This document shows positions 12,901 through 25,850 of a stretch of 64,000 bases of DNA, piece by piece. A program made the position numbers and the translations under genes. The stretch lies in the NCBI GenBank assembly GCA_003342815.1, contig PTEX01000298.1, forward strand, positions 310,001-374,000, written 5' to 3'. A model generated the notes under the pieces. That model was not told the DNA's origin, did no database searches, and saw only the letters and a list, made by a program, of their open reading frames with translations. Position 1 is the first letter of the stretch; every line of letters begins with the position of its first letter. This stretch comes from Eudromia elegans (lineage: Eukaryota; Chordata; Aves; Tinamiformes; Tinamidae).

Positions 12901-15900
12901 AGTAACTCATCAATCAACCCAAGAGCAGCTGAAGTGAACATCAGGGGAAATAAACTTGCTACAGAATGTATTAGAGGGTCAGAGGAGTTCTGTTTTGTTT
13001 AGCCTGTAGGTACCTAGGTTGCATGTAACAGTTGGACAACTGGCACTGTGGAGGTGCTATTTGAAAGATGAGCAAAATATTGAACCAGGACTAATTAAAA
13101 TCCATGTGTCCAAATTCTTCATTTTAACTACTAAGCACAGTTGTCCTCACTTTGGGATCGCTAGATGAAAGGTGACATTGAAATGTATTTTATTAATAAT
13201 CACATCTTAATTAAAGCCATCACAAATTACCAACCTGCCGTGGATGACTTTGGCAGAAATAGGATACTAGGCCATGGTTGTATCAGATAAATAGAACTGA
13301 CATTTCAGAAGTTTTGGTAGATCAAATTTGGGACAAACTACTATAGACTTTGTACAGTTGAAATTCCTTATGTCTGTAGTGAAAGAATCACTTACAGCCT
13401 GTATAACCAATCTGCTATAGTAACTAAAATTTCCAAAGACATTGCATTTTCTTCTATAACTGTAGATTTATTTTAATACAGCTGTAGCCCTGCTTCTTAC
13501 TGCAAGGTTTTACTAGCTCAAACCTGTAAGAAATACAATGAGGATTCAGTATTAAAGGTTATATCAAAGCAAAGTACATCAAATCGTCAAATCAAATATT
13601 TAGATATTCACCCCAAGAGTGACACCTTTGCCATAGCCTAAAGTGAAGGTAGCCTCTGAGAACAAGTGTGGAGTAGGAGCCATAATTCATGCAAAGAACA
13701 GCTAGGCTGGTGGTGCTTTGTTAGGTTTCAGGTATTGCTCCAAGCTTTTTTCTTCCCTTCTTTCTACATTTCAGCAGTGAGATACCCATTCTGTTTTTCT
13801 GATAACTCAATACTGAAAAATATGGTATCCTCATGGGTTCTTTTAGGGTTAAAATAGCACCCATTGTTCAGGCCAAATCAACCTAAATAAATGGAAAGGC
13901 TATTTTGATGTTCAGACATGTTATATTAAAATGTTTCTTATTTTGAAAGATTTTGCACAGGCTTCAAGTTATTCACTTACCTAAGAAAAAGAGAAAGAAA
14001 TTGACTAGCAATTACCTATGAACTTCACTGTCATTCTGCACATCTGCCTATAATTTTCTTATTCGGTAAACTAAAATAGGAGTTCAAAGTATTTAGATGC
14101 CAATCATTCATCTTGACTATAATATAATGCTTTGGGAAGTAAAATTTATCATAATGAGATTATTCATCATTAAAAAAATTACTGGATTTCATTTAAACTG
14201 GAGGAATCTAGCTGCAGTAAGTGTGAGTACTAAATAACTGTAGCGTATTTGGAAATAATCAATGGAACAGAATAATAACAACTAATGTTCTGTAATTTGC
14301 ATGTCCTTCTCTCCATCTTAAAAATAATGATGTTTTTATTGTAACTTTGTAGGATTTAACACCTGAAATGAAAGCTTTTGTGGACCAATATGGGAAGACA
14401 ACGGATGGAAAAATAGGAATAGTTGAGGTAAGACAGTTCCCTTATAACAAAGTACTAGCATGTTTACTTGTGGAAAATACATTTAATGCAGAAATGTAAA
14501 TATCTTTCATTTTCCGTAACATGGGAAATTTCTTCTTCATTCCCAGAATTTTTAGTAATTTTCCACTGATGATTTCTTTATTAACAAAAAAGAACATCAC
14601 TTTTCAGACATTTCACTGCACTTCATTTAACTTTGCAGGCTTTATTCAGTCCAAATAAACATGAATTTTCTGCAAACTAGTTAACAGCTCGATTTCAGAT
14701 GTATTAAGTGTGAAAGGTATTTGTGAATTATTTCTGCATATGATGGTAAACTAATGCTCTATTACAACTCGTACAGTGAGGAGACACAAATGAAGGCAAT
14801 GTGGCAGTCCAGGTACATAGTCTATTCTAAAAAAAATCCTGTGTGGTAAAATATCATGCAGGTTAATAATAATGTTAAATTTAAACATTTTTTAACAGTA
14901 GTTGTGATGCAGTTTGTGACTTGGATTTCTTAGGAATTTTTTTACTGAACTTTAATGAAAATTTAGGTAGAAAAACTGGCTGTTCCTTACTCAGCTTTCC
15001 AAAAGAGACAAAGATGCAGCCAGCCAAGCTCTTTTACAATTGCCCAGCTCTCAACAATTTTACAAGGCAGGAAGCGGGCAAAAAGGAGAATTCTTGGGGT
15101 TACAGTTTGAGAAACCGCTATTTCAGGCATAACTCTACAAGTCATTTATGTCACATTGAATGCAGTGAGAAAGGACTCATTTATCATTAAATGATATTAC
15201 ATATTTTTTTTTCTGGTAATGAGAGATCTGACCTAGAGAGCTAATTAAGAAAGAGCTGGAAACAAGCCAGGTCTTCAAAATTTCTGCAATGACCAACTTT
15301 GTGTCAGTAGCTATTTTTAAAATAGAGGACTGAACAGAATCTATAAAAGTCAGTAGGAAGCATTAGTGCTGATGTAATAGATCATTCCAGGGTATCTTTT
15401 CTCCCTTTTCCTGTGTCTGAATTCTACATACTTGTCTAAATGCATATCAGATTAAAACTAAACTTTCGTGGAGATTTGGAAATGACTTGTTTCACTTGGG
15501 GTTCCTCACAGCAGATGATCAAAAAAACCCCATCTTTTGACAATGTTTAGCATTGGTCAAATAATTCTGCATGTAAAAATAACTAGTGTTTGTTTGGACT
15601 AGCATGTGGGCTAGCACTTACATTTTTTTCATTTGGTATGGAAAATAATCCTGTTTAACTTAGTGGAAACTGTGCATAGAAGTATGCTTCTTGCACAGCA
15701 GGCACTGTCTGCAAGAGGACTGCACAGCCAGTGCCTGAGAAATACTCTGGTAGTTTGCTTTGAAAAGATAATTGAGAGTTTAACCTTTCAACTTCTATTT
15801 CTGTTTCTGCTATTGACTTAATAGGTAAAGGTGAGCAAATCCTTTAGGGTCTAATACTATAAGGTGATTACCGTGCCCAGCAAACTGCTAAACATGCTCA

Positions 15901-18900
15901 ACACCCAGAGAAGCCATTGACTACTGAGGATGCTCAGTCACTGACAGCGGGGTTCTTGTCTCTTAATATAGCAGTTTTCTAAACCAATAGCTATATTTTA
16001 TTTCACTTACATCAGCAGGCAGCTTGATTTGGAAAGTGCTGATGGGACTCGGAACAAAATATGAGCAACACAACATTAAAGTTGATATTTGGACTTGATT
16101 CTCTAGCCCTATAAGTGAAAACGTCTAGTAATTCCAAATTGCTCCCATCTCATTGACATTGTACATCAACCAGTTTTGCTGAAAAAAAGTGTAGGAATGT
16201 GTTTTGAAAAACTTGTGAAAAGGCGTCCAGAGTCCCAGCCCTAACAACGAGTAACAGAGCACCTGAAGAAATTTGTCCGGGTGAATAAAAAGTTTCCAGA
16301 AAAGCTCTAAAGAAGGGAGGCAAGCCCGTCCGGGGCCCTGGGCGGGCTCTGTGTTACCTGTAATGCAGGAAAAGAAGTCAACGTTCTCCATTAAAGTAGC
16401 AGAGCTCAGAGGAACCTTCACTAAGCTGCTACTGCTCCTTGAGCGGCTGCTACAGCAAATGAGAATGTGTGGTAATTACTCAAGGGCACTTCTGGATTTC
16501 CTCTATTTTTGTGTTCAAAAAGAAGCCTTTTTTTAGACATAGTGATAGGTAAAAACCTAGTAATGGTATACTGAGGACCTGGAAGTCAAGTGGCAATTTC
16601 CCCATCCCTTAATAGTACAATCTTTCAATGACAAAGCAATTTAATACTATTTGATGTAAAAGCTAGAAGAACTGGCTTTCTCTTTACCTCTATTATCCCA
16701 AAGTGCCTGAAAGAAAACAGGAAAGATCTATTTCTGTCAGAAGGCTGAGCTAATGTATTGGATATAAAAATGCACTGTCTTTGAAAAGTAAAAGCCTGTG
16801 CATTTCTCTGTGTGAGTTGCAAACTATAGGAGAGACAGTTTAAAATAAGGTAATTTTCCTCCAGACTTCATGCACTCTGTACCTCAATCCAGTTTGGTGC
16901 TGCTAGCGATTGGTTACTGGTTCTTGCAAGTTTCCTCACATAGCATCTTTGCAAAACTCACCAAAGTCAGCGCTATCTAACAGCACCATAGTGGAACCAT
17001 ATCAGCAATTCTGGAATAACTATGTGCTTCTAAGGAGACTGCAGACTTCTAAACAGACTGCAAAGTTGGGATTCATTCACAGGGGTTTCATTCTACATCC
17101 ATGGTGATCATAGGAAAGTATTCCTACTGAGCTAGGCATCAAGTAAGTGTTGGAAGTTGTGGGCTTGCATCAGACTTGCAGGGACTTTCTAAAGCCAAAC
17201 CAGAGCTTTCTTATTATCTTTTATAGAAAATATCCTTCCTCAAAGCAAATGGGTATTTCCTAGGCCAGATGTGTTCTCGCATACATGAAGAAAATTTTGT
17301 AAGATGTTGTAAGGAGCCAAAATCCCATATGAGTGATCTAAGAAGCCTTTTCGCAAGTTCCTCAGGGTTTTCTAGGTTTTCTGATCAACGGTGTGGTCAG
17401 AAAATGGTATGGTCAGGTATGATGTAGCCCTATGTCATCCATAAACATGGTTAGTTTTTCTGTTTTCTGTTTGGGACAAGTACTGGCCTAGCAGCTATTC
17501 TGTCCCACCGACTATGCCTTTATTTTTATTGTCATAACCTTTTTTCCTACTGCTGAAATTAGCTCTCCCTGCCAAACTCTGCTTATTATTATAACTCTGT
17601 CCCCAGGTCAACTTTTGTTCTTTAAGCAATTTACCCTTAAATGAAAGGCTCATGTCATAGCAGAGAAAATATTGGCATGGGCATTTTTCCCATAAATCAG
17701 TACTAAGTAATGCACATATGAACACATTCCTATATGTACCTATGAACATGTACTTCTCCACATGTGCATACTCTGTTTCTATCTATAATGGAGTGGAATT
17801 TTGAAAGCTGCTAACAAAAACACATTGTTTTAGTTGATTAGATTTGACAAGCAACCATTTAGCAAAAGCACTGAGAATGCTCTCTGACAGTCTATAATCA
17901 ACTGCTCCATTACTTGGGCAGAGTGCTCTGATATATGTTTTCAATTGCACCAACAGTTAGCGAGTACAACTGATTTCTGGCATGGATGATTTTAGAGGAA
18001 CGAGGGATCTGTTTCCATCTGCTTGATGTGCCTGCAGACCCAGTGCGAGCTGAAGTCGCCTAAGGCGCTGCTAAAATCCAATCAAAAAGACCAGGCAATT
18101 AGGACAATTGCACTAAAACAGGCAGATGAAGGGATTTTAGGGCATGAATAGAATGAGCAGAAACAGAAATTTGAATCAAAATTTTGACACAAGGCTCCAA
18201 GAAGTCTGCAGATGACATTTTTCATAAAATAATGCGGCTAAGAAGTATTCGTTTTTGCATGCTCTCCTCCTAGTAAGCACAGCTGGTCTATTCAAGTAAA
18301 AAGTTTTCTTCAATCAAAACACATTTTGTATACTTTGAGCAAAGAAAAGATATTGGGCTTTTGTTAAAAACAAATCAGGATTTTACATTAAATTATATAG
18401 CATATTTTCCATCTGAGACATTTTTCAGTGGCTGAAATTGAGTTATAGTAAATGAACATTTTCAATAATCAGTACAGTAATGTCTGAAGAACCACCCCTG
18501 ATTTTGCAGGGGAAAAAATCCCTTTTGATTTCCTTCTGCCCTTTATAGCTCATCTTGAACACATCTCTGAGCCTGACAAATGATCACCACTTACCATCCC
18601 CTTGTCCTTCCTGCTTTCATTTTCTCTTGTTCTTTTTCCTTTTTTATTTTTTTTTTCTGCTTTCCTTGCAGATTTGTGTGCTTCATGTCATGTCCCTTTT
18701 TCCATTTACTTAGTAAAAGAAGGTGTTTTCTTTTTGGGTTTTCCTTAGCACCTGTCAGTGCTCTTTTTTTCCTTGCTTCCTTACTTCATGAACCTTCTCG
18801 CTTACTCCCTAAACATCCCTCTTTTTTTCCCCCTTGTTTTCCTCTTCACAATCATACCAAAGTTTTCGCCACAGATCCAAGCTTTGCATACGTGAGTTTT

Positions 18901-21900
18901 TCCCTAGTTAATCCTTTGCCACACAGCTTTTCCTTTCCTTTTTTTCCCTGACCTTCAATTCTGTTTGACTTTGAATATGGCAACGCTTCAAGCTAGTGGC
19001 TTTACAAAGGCTTCTTCCAAACATTTCAGCCTAGAGGGATGAAGCTTCTTCGAGGGCTTTCTTATAGGTTGGAATGAAAAGTACTGGCAGGTGGGAAAGC
19101 AAAGGAGAGCTTGTCTGAGCCACGGAGTGTTCAACACACTCACGTCCAGCTGGGAGCACAGATGTCTGCAGCTCCACCTGCCCATGGGTCACAGCACCAA
19201 CCAAAGGGAGCACTCACCACGTGGGGAAGGAGCTGTTGGCAAAGGCCTGGCTTTGTGTTAATCCTCTACTAGCAGCAGATACGAGACAGAGACAGAAGCG
19301 CCAGCTCTAGGGACACCTCAGTTCTATGGTGGCTTCCCAAGACCTTCAGTGGGATTAATGGAGTCTGAATCATTGGTGTTATGAAACTGGAAACAAAAGC
19401 AGTAATCTTTCCTACCTGGAAAGCAATGTTACCTAATTCTTATTTGCAGGTTCCACATATCCACCAAAGATATTGGTAAAAATATATGGTAAATATATAG
19501 ATAGGTAAAAGTATATGCAAATGTGTAACAGAATTTGAATTTTAATTCTTCTTAGTTCAATAAAGCAGTCTGATCACAAAGTATTTCAGATGCTTTTAAA
19601 GGTTGAGCCAGCCTAATGAGGAATCAAACTTTAATCTTTCTTAAAATCTATTGCAGCTTGCTCAGATTTTACCGACAGAAGAAAATTTCCTGTTGTTCTT
19701 TAGGTGCCAGCAGCTAAAGTCAAGTGAAGATTTCATGCAGGTACAGTATGACAGTCTTCCCTCTGTAAAGCCCTTCGAGACCAGCTTTACCTGAGCATGT
19801 GATTAAATCTTTCATGTTCTGATTTCAGACATGGAGAAAATATGACAGTGACCACAGTGGTTTCATCGACTCTGAGGAACTGAAGGTAACGGATATGGGC
19901 GGGTGTGCGGGAGGTGCGAACGAGCACTGGCCCGCAGCCCGCGCTGCTCTTTCCTCGCACACCCACTCATGCGTGTTTCTACAGTTCAGACATTACTGGC
20001 AGGAAATATGATTAGCTGATGTTTTTGTCACTGCTAAATTATTTTAAGTGAAACCTAGCTCTGATAAACGTTTCTAAAAATGCTGTTTAATTCAGATGAA
20101 TGTTTGTCTCAAGTGCCTCAGGGCGGCAGATACTCCAGTTTAGAAGTCAGGTGATTTCAGCCCTGGGAATACAGAGAGGTCTCTGAAAGCTGTATCTGCT
20201 TATATATATGCTGGTATTTTGGTGAGAGGGACGGCTTCATTCTATTTCCAAGGTCATTGCTGTCATTAATCACTATACTGCAGGACAAATTACACTCTCT
20301 CAAATATCTTGTAATGCTGCTGTTTCTGCTGAAATATTCTTAGGTCAACACAACTGGAACTGCATTGCTTGTGCTTTATTAAACTAGTGTGAATTTGGTA
20401 GCAACTTCATTATTCACAAAGAGTAGAACCAAGATAACCATCTTACCCGTGTTACTATTGTTAAACGTCTTACCTCAGACTCCATACCTGGGGGAGGCAG
20501 ACGCTGAGCGAGAAGGTATTTTTTCTCACAGTTTAGTTACACATGGTTAGTTATTGTAGCTTTACAGTCAGAGTATCCAAAACAAATCATAATAAGAGAA
20601 GGACCTAGCAGGGTTCATCTGTCTAATCTGGACTATATAGCCCATTTGTGGTGTTCTAAAGAAGACCCACTTAAGCATTAGCCAAAGCACCTGAAGGTCA
20701 AACTGTTTGAAATCCTTGCAGATTTTTTTTTTTATATAGGAGAATTCATATAATAAAATTCCTTTTTCATTTTTTCCCCTTTTCCCTTCCTCTTTGAGTA
20801 CAGTATCTGTATGATGTTTGGTGAGGATCTTGCCTCAAGGCAGTCCTCAGACAGAACTGGTGGGTCAAAAGTTTGCAGGATCAGGGAGAAGTCATGGGTC
20901 GTACACAAGGCACTGAGGGCTTCCCAGCTGTTAGGCAGGCTCCTGAGGACTTCTGCCAGTGAGTGTAATTTAAAATAGACACTAAAGGACAGGACTGATG
21001 GAGGAGCAGCTGGAGAATCAAGAAATTTTACTTAGATCCATGATGATCTCATTTCCTGGGCTGAGAGAGCTTGTCTGCAGGAGAGAAATAGCGTAATTTA
21101 AAAATTTTGAAAATATTCCAGTTTTATTTTTAAGACTGATCAATATTTCCTGAAAAGTCCGGTTATTTTAAGCACATGCCCTGTATGAAACACGCACACA
21201 TATAACTTTTTAAGAGAAATCTAGGAGGAAATAAGGAAAACTTTAACAGTAATAATAGCCATGGAGGAGGAGGTAGACTCTCCATCACTGGCTATATTTA
21301 GGAGTGGTCAAAAAATATCTCAGATTAGACTATAACTCAGGAAGCTTAGATGTAGATGACCTGTTTTCTATCAAAAGCACAAAAGATTAAACAAGTCTCT
21401 GTGACTTCTGTTTGCAATACTTCTGTGACGCTCTTGGTCTGCAAACTAATAAGAAGGCTTTACACCACAGAAGGGGTCAGACTGAGAGAACTACACTGGC
21501 TATCACTAACGTGAGCATTAACACAGCAGCATTCAAGTTAAGGACGTTGTCTGCACAGAAATAGATTTTCTTAGGAGCTCCCACCAGTTCTGTCTTGAAA
21601 TGAAGCCCAAATTTCCAAAGAGATAATGATGTCAATGAAACTAATTAGAGGGGTTATTAGGTACTCTGTGTTGATGGTCCTACAGAAATTTCAGGTCTTG
21701 TAGTGCCTTGGCTAAGTGAATAGATATTTTTCTTTTATTTTGTCACAAAACTAGGGCAGCCATTTAAAACAGTGAATGGGGGAAATAATTTTATTCTTTA
21801 TAGAAGAAATGGCTGTTGATGAAACCTACAGGATAGCATGTCAAATTCCTCGAAACAGAACAAACACACACACAGAAAAGAAATTTGGCTGCACTTACCT

Positions 21901-24900
21901 GAAGAATAAGATGAGAAGGAGCAACATATATTCACATGTTTATTTCTAGCATAAGGTACTGCCATAGGCAAGGAGAAAGCTTGATTAATCATTGATCTAT
22001 TCTGTAAAATTGTTAATATGTTGCAAGAGGAGATTAGCCATCCAAGTTTTCCAAATAGCTTCAAGGTTAATTAATGTTATTTACTGATAGAGCTGATTAG
22101 AAAACCAAATACTTGAAGGACAACCTATTTTTCCAAACCCACAGATAGCAAATGGTATACAATGCATTAAGGTTTATGAGTCACTTTTTTCAAATTGGAC
22201 TATGCAGCATATTTGAATCAGTCAAAAGAAACTGTTGCATTCTTAACAGTAAACTACTACTTATTTTCATAATTTTTTAAAACTTCATTATTCATATTTA
22301 AGTGGAATTAAAATAGCATGTGCCATTGTTTTCCTCTGAACTTAGTGAGCTAAGCATTTTATATTGCGGACAAAAATTCAACTGTTACTCCTCTATTTTA
22401 ACAGAGCTTCTTGAAAGACCTATTACAGAAGGCAAATAAGCAGATTGAAGACTCAAAGTTAACAGAGTACACGGAAATAATGGTAAGGTTTTCTACCGAC
22501 ATTTCATGCTGACTGGGTTAAATCAAACCGTACTTCTCCATAGTCACTGAAAAGCTCCATACGAGAAAAGGACCTCAAAAAGACCTCACTGAGCCCTTCT
22601 CTTGCAATGTAAATCATCCAAACACGTGCTGGATGCACATCACAAGCACTTCTGCAGCTGCAGGGGTGCTTTTGGAGATTGAAAGTTTGCAGCACTGCTA
22701 AAAATATTGCAGGAATTTGGAATCCTCTTAGGTTTTATGTAATACTAGATCATACCATAGCATATCTCCTCCGATAAGCATCTGTGTGCCACTAGATGTA
22801 AAAGTGAAGTCTTCACAGTTCATAGAAGAAAAATTGTACCTGTCATAAGATTAATTACGTTATTATGTTTCAGTCTATTTAATTTGGAGTTGCTTTTTAT
22901 GTTCTGTCTTGCTAGAGTGCCGTAGGGCCGCTCTCATGTCTCGAATGCCATCAGCATACAGCAGTTTCTTATCGCATTCGTAGCATCTCCCTCTTCCCTT
23001 ATTTCCCCTTGCAAGGAGGAGAAATGAATATTTGAGGTAAATACCAGAACAAATCTGTCACTGCGCAGGAATAGAATAGGACCCTCCTTAGGGCATTCCT
23101 CCCAGCCCCGTAGACACCAGCGCTGTCTTCTGCAAGATGTTCCCAGGAGAAGAAGATTCCAATTCTTGTCCTCAGGAAACAAATGCATAAAAATGGATCT
23201 TTGTTTTAAGAACTGAATTTCAGCCTGAAATATTTTGAGTTATTGGAAGCAAGTTAGATACAAAACAGCCCACAAACTGGCCTGAAAGCTGATGAGAAAG
23301 GTTACTCAAAACCTTTCCTGATTGATGATTTATTGAATCAATATAAACCGTCTACGTAGAACGGCCCTTGCTTGTTGAATGATGAAAATATTACATTTCC
23401 TTTTATATTTAGGAAGCTCCCTGACCTCCTTCTTAAAGCATACTCTGAGTACTGCACTCGCAGGAAGACAAAATGACAAAGAATTATCAGCAATGAGAAA
23501 TAAACTTAAAAAGCCAATCCTGCTCTAATCACCCTAGAAATGAAAAAAAAAAAAGTTACTGGCCAACCACTAAAAACCCATCAAAAATTGCTAATATTAG
23601 AGCTGCCTTTGCTTACTCCCTCCCAATGTTAATCTGTTGCCACCTGAAAAGCTGCAAGGCAAGAATGGGTTAAAAGAAAGCAGGAGTTTATATAAAACTG
23701 AATATTCACAGATTTTTTTTCTAGTCTTCCTTGCCATCTACTGTGAATTAGCAAAATGGAATTGGGTCTTTTTCAATGTTAATTCCATATTTAAAAGGAT
23801 ACATGCTTATCTCAGTACAGGACTCTTGTTTTTCTTCTTATCTACAGATTATATCTAAAATTACTGACTGAAAATGATAGGCTAGAGTGTGGGTGTTTTC
23901 AATCCAGCAATATTTTGTACAATTCACTGCTTTGTGATTATTTTATACAGTGGAGGCAAACTAATATATAAAGCTAGAAAAATGGAGCTATGCAGAGATA
24001 AAAGTAGAAGTGCCAGACCAGTGAAATATCTCCAGTGATTTCTAAAAATTAATATAAGCTGTTTGTGATTCTTAAGCCCACCCTTGCAACTCCTGAAAGG
24101 AAAAGATTTTAATACAATAGGATGACTGAAAATTATTAGAACTACAATTAGTTCATTTAGTCAAATTATATTAATTCCTGGCATTTAATTACAGTTATCT
24201 GAAGGCATTTACTTTCCTGTTTTTATACTATCAATGAGATTTACTGATTAGCTAGAACATCTGTTTGCTTTTATTGAAATATGTCACAGAAGTATCTGGT
24301 CTTTGCTCATATTCTTAGACTTGGCAGTCAACTGACTAAAAATCTTTAGTCTTTTATATCTAAGGAAGTGAATGCCTTAGGTTTTACTGTGCATTACCTG
24401 AAGGTTATTTTATGTATAAGGATAAAGAATTATGGTACTATAATTTGATGCTGAAATCAAGAGTATAATATTATCATGTCAGCATTCGCCTTACTATTAA
24501 ATAATATCAGACCTGCTCCAGGTAGGGTATGTTCACACTACAGACAGTTTAGAAGCTCACAATAGGTTAATCAGAATTGCTCGTCTGGTTTCTGAGGAAA
24601 AAAGAAAATATAATTAATTACTACAAATTCAGTATATTACATAAATATATTGCATGGCAAATGAGATAGATTAGAAAAAAGGGGGCATCATTTCAGCATT
24701 AAATAAAGGGAAAGTTTCACTGAGTTTAATTTTCCTATAGATGTATGTTGTTTGTTAATATGGATTAATGGTAATTCATAATGTAAAAATACATATTCTT
24801 TCAGCTCAGAATGTTTGATGCAAACAACGATGGGAAGTTGGAGCTTACTGAACTGGCTAGGTAGGTCTTGTCCCTTTTCACAATAAATATTATTTACCAA

Positions 24901-25850
24901 CCGCTGTTACAGACCCATTAAATATTTTGACCTTTGTTTTTTCTCTCCAAAGGCTACTTCCAGTACAGGAAAATTTTCTTATTAAATTTCAGGTATGAAA
25001 CTTCACATTCTTATGATGAAATTGCTAGCTTCACACACAATCAGTGTAATTAATGGATTCTTTTTTATCCTTTTGGTATTTAGGGTGTCAAAATGTGTGC
25101 AAAAGAATTCAATAAAGCCTTTGAGATGTATGATCAAGTAAGTTACCAGAAAACCTTTGTGTGAATTGAACAGTAGCATGGCACTCATTTTCTGAACTGG
25201 CAGAAAATTCGCCATGACCTGTGGGATAAAAATCAATGTTTGAAGTCTTATTAATGCTGTTTTTCAGGATGGCAATGGTTATATAGATGAAAATGAACTT
25301 GATGCCCTCCTGAAGGATCTTTGTGAGAAGAACAAAAAGGTAAGCCTGGAGGGATCTTTCTTCCTCTAAGAGAATTAATTTGGATTTTAAGGACACTTTA
25401 ATCCACCCAGTTAAGATAAATATAGAACTTCTAAGTCATCGCTCCTGAAGTCCAGTGCAATTACAAGTCTTGGCAAGTCACGGCAGCATAAACCCTTACC
25501 TAAGGGGGCCGTGATTACATCCTAGCCCCGTCAAAAGCTGGTGTCTGAGCCATTAGCTATGAGCAATCTGACGCACGCCCACAAAACGGGCAACGTTCAA
25601 ATGCACAAGCGAGATCTCAACGTGTCACTGCAGGACAGCCTGGGAACACCTTTATTTCCTATTTAGCTTCGGCTGTTGGCAGCAAACGTGCTAGTAACTA
25701 AACTGGATTATAAAACGTTATCTGTTCTTTAAATAGGAATTAGACATTAACAACCTTGCGACATACAAGAAAAGCATCATGGCCTTGTCTGATGGAGGGA
25801 AGCTTTACCGAGCAGAACTGGCTCTTATTCTCTGTGCTGAGGAAAACTAG
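9631..25850 (+). CDS. CALB1: Calbindin D28k, complete, 11 coding exons
   Basis: Calbindin-D28k is a cytosolic six-EF-hand calcium buffer and sensor of neurons, intestine, kidney and the avian shell gland; it is a classic vitamin D target. Coding exons: 9631-9712, 9849-9925, 14353-14427, 19657-19740, 19829-19885, 22405-22482, 24805-24860, 24953-24992, 25084-25137, 25268-25339, 25737-25850. They sum to 789 bases, 262 codons plus stop, the family's standard length, and every intron is GT-AG. Canonical 12-residue EF loops are visible at residues 25-36, 112-123, 156-167 and 200-211. The second and sixth hands are degenerate, as is usual for this protein. The start ATG has GCCACC before it, and the protein opens [13 protein letters not shown]. 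Compared with chicken from memory I see T5S, A69T and V82I. The gene converges on DECR1 downstream. Confidence 0.98.
9926..14352 (+). other. CALB1: CALB1 intron 2
   Basis: A 4.4-kb intron. The first 300 bases continue the GC-rich island, then it becomes AT-rich. A 13-base direct repeat, CATAGGAAAAGTT, occurs twice around 11,167-11,193. I see no transposable element or nested gene. Confidence 0.7.
14353..19885 (+). other. CALB1: CALB1 exons 3-5, EF-hands 2 and 3
   Basis: Exon 3 encodes residues 54-78, exon 4 residues 79-106 and exon 5 residues 107-125. Hand 2 (around residues 62-78) lacks the acidic spacing of a working loop, as is usual in this family. Hand 3 is intact, with loop [12 protein letters not shown] at 112-123. 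Intron 3 (14,428-19,656) is 5.2 kb and contains a pyrimidine-rich stretch at about 18,590-18,955. Intron 4 is only 88 bases. Confidence 0.93.
18590..18955 (+). repeat. Pyrimidine-rich tract in CALB1 intron 3
   Basis: About 365 bases are strongly biased to C and T on the plus strand. This leaves a 123-codon open frame rich in F, S, P and L. Composition alone explains the open frame; there is no domain and no homolog I recognise. It lies about 0.7 kb before the exon 4 acceptor at 19,657, too far to be that exon's polypyrimidine tract. Confidence 0.6.
19886..24804 (+). other. CALB1: CALB1 introns 5 and 6 with exon 6
   Basis: Exon 6 (22,405-22,482) encodes residues 126-151, the linker and entering helix of EF-hand 4, and has clean AG and GTAAGG borders. 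The introns on each side, 2.5 kb and 2.3 kb, are AT-rich. Only short simple tracts and chance open frames are visible, and there is no recognisable transposon. Confidence 0.85.
24805..25850 (+). other. CALB1: CALB1 exons 7-11, EF-hands 4 to 6
   Basis: The last five coding exons are packed into about 1 kb. The introns are 92, 91, 130 and 397 bases. EF-hand 4 has loop [12 protein letters not shown] at residues 156-167. EF-hand 5 has loop [12 protein letters not shown] at 200-211 and is split by the intron between exons 9 and 10. Exon 11 encodes residues 226-262, including the degenerate sixth hand and the C-terminus LCAEEN followed by TAG at 25,848-25,850. Confidence 0.95.

Noticed and set aside
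18580-18951. A 123-codon plus-strand open frame in CALB1 intron 3
   Set aside because: It coincides with a pyrimidine-rich tract, so F, S, P and L codons dominate and stops are rare by composition. It has no domain, and its codon content resembles no gene.
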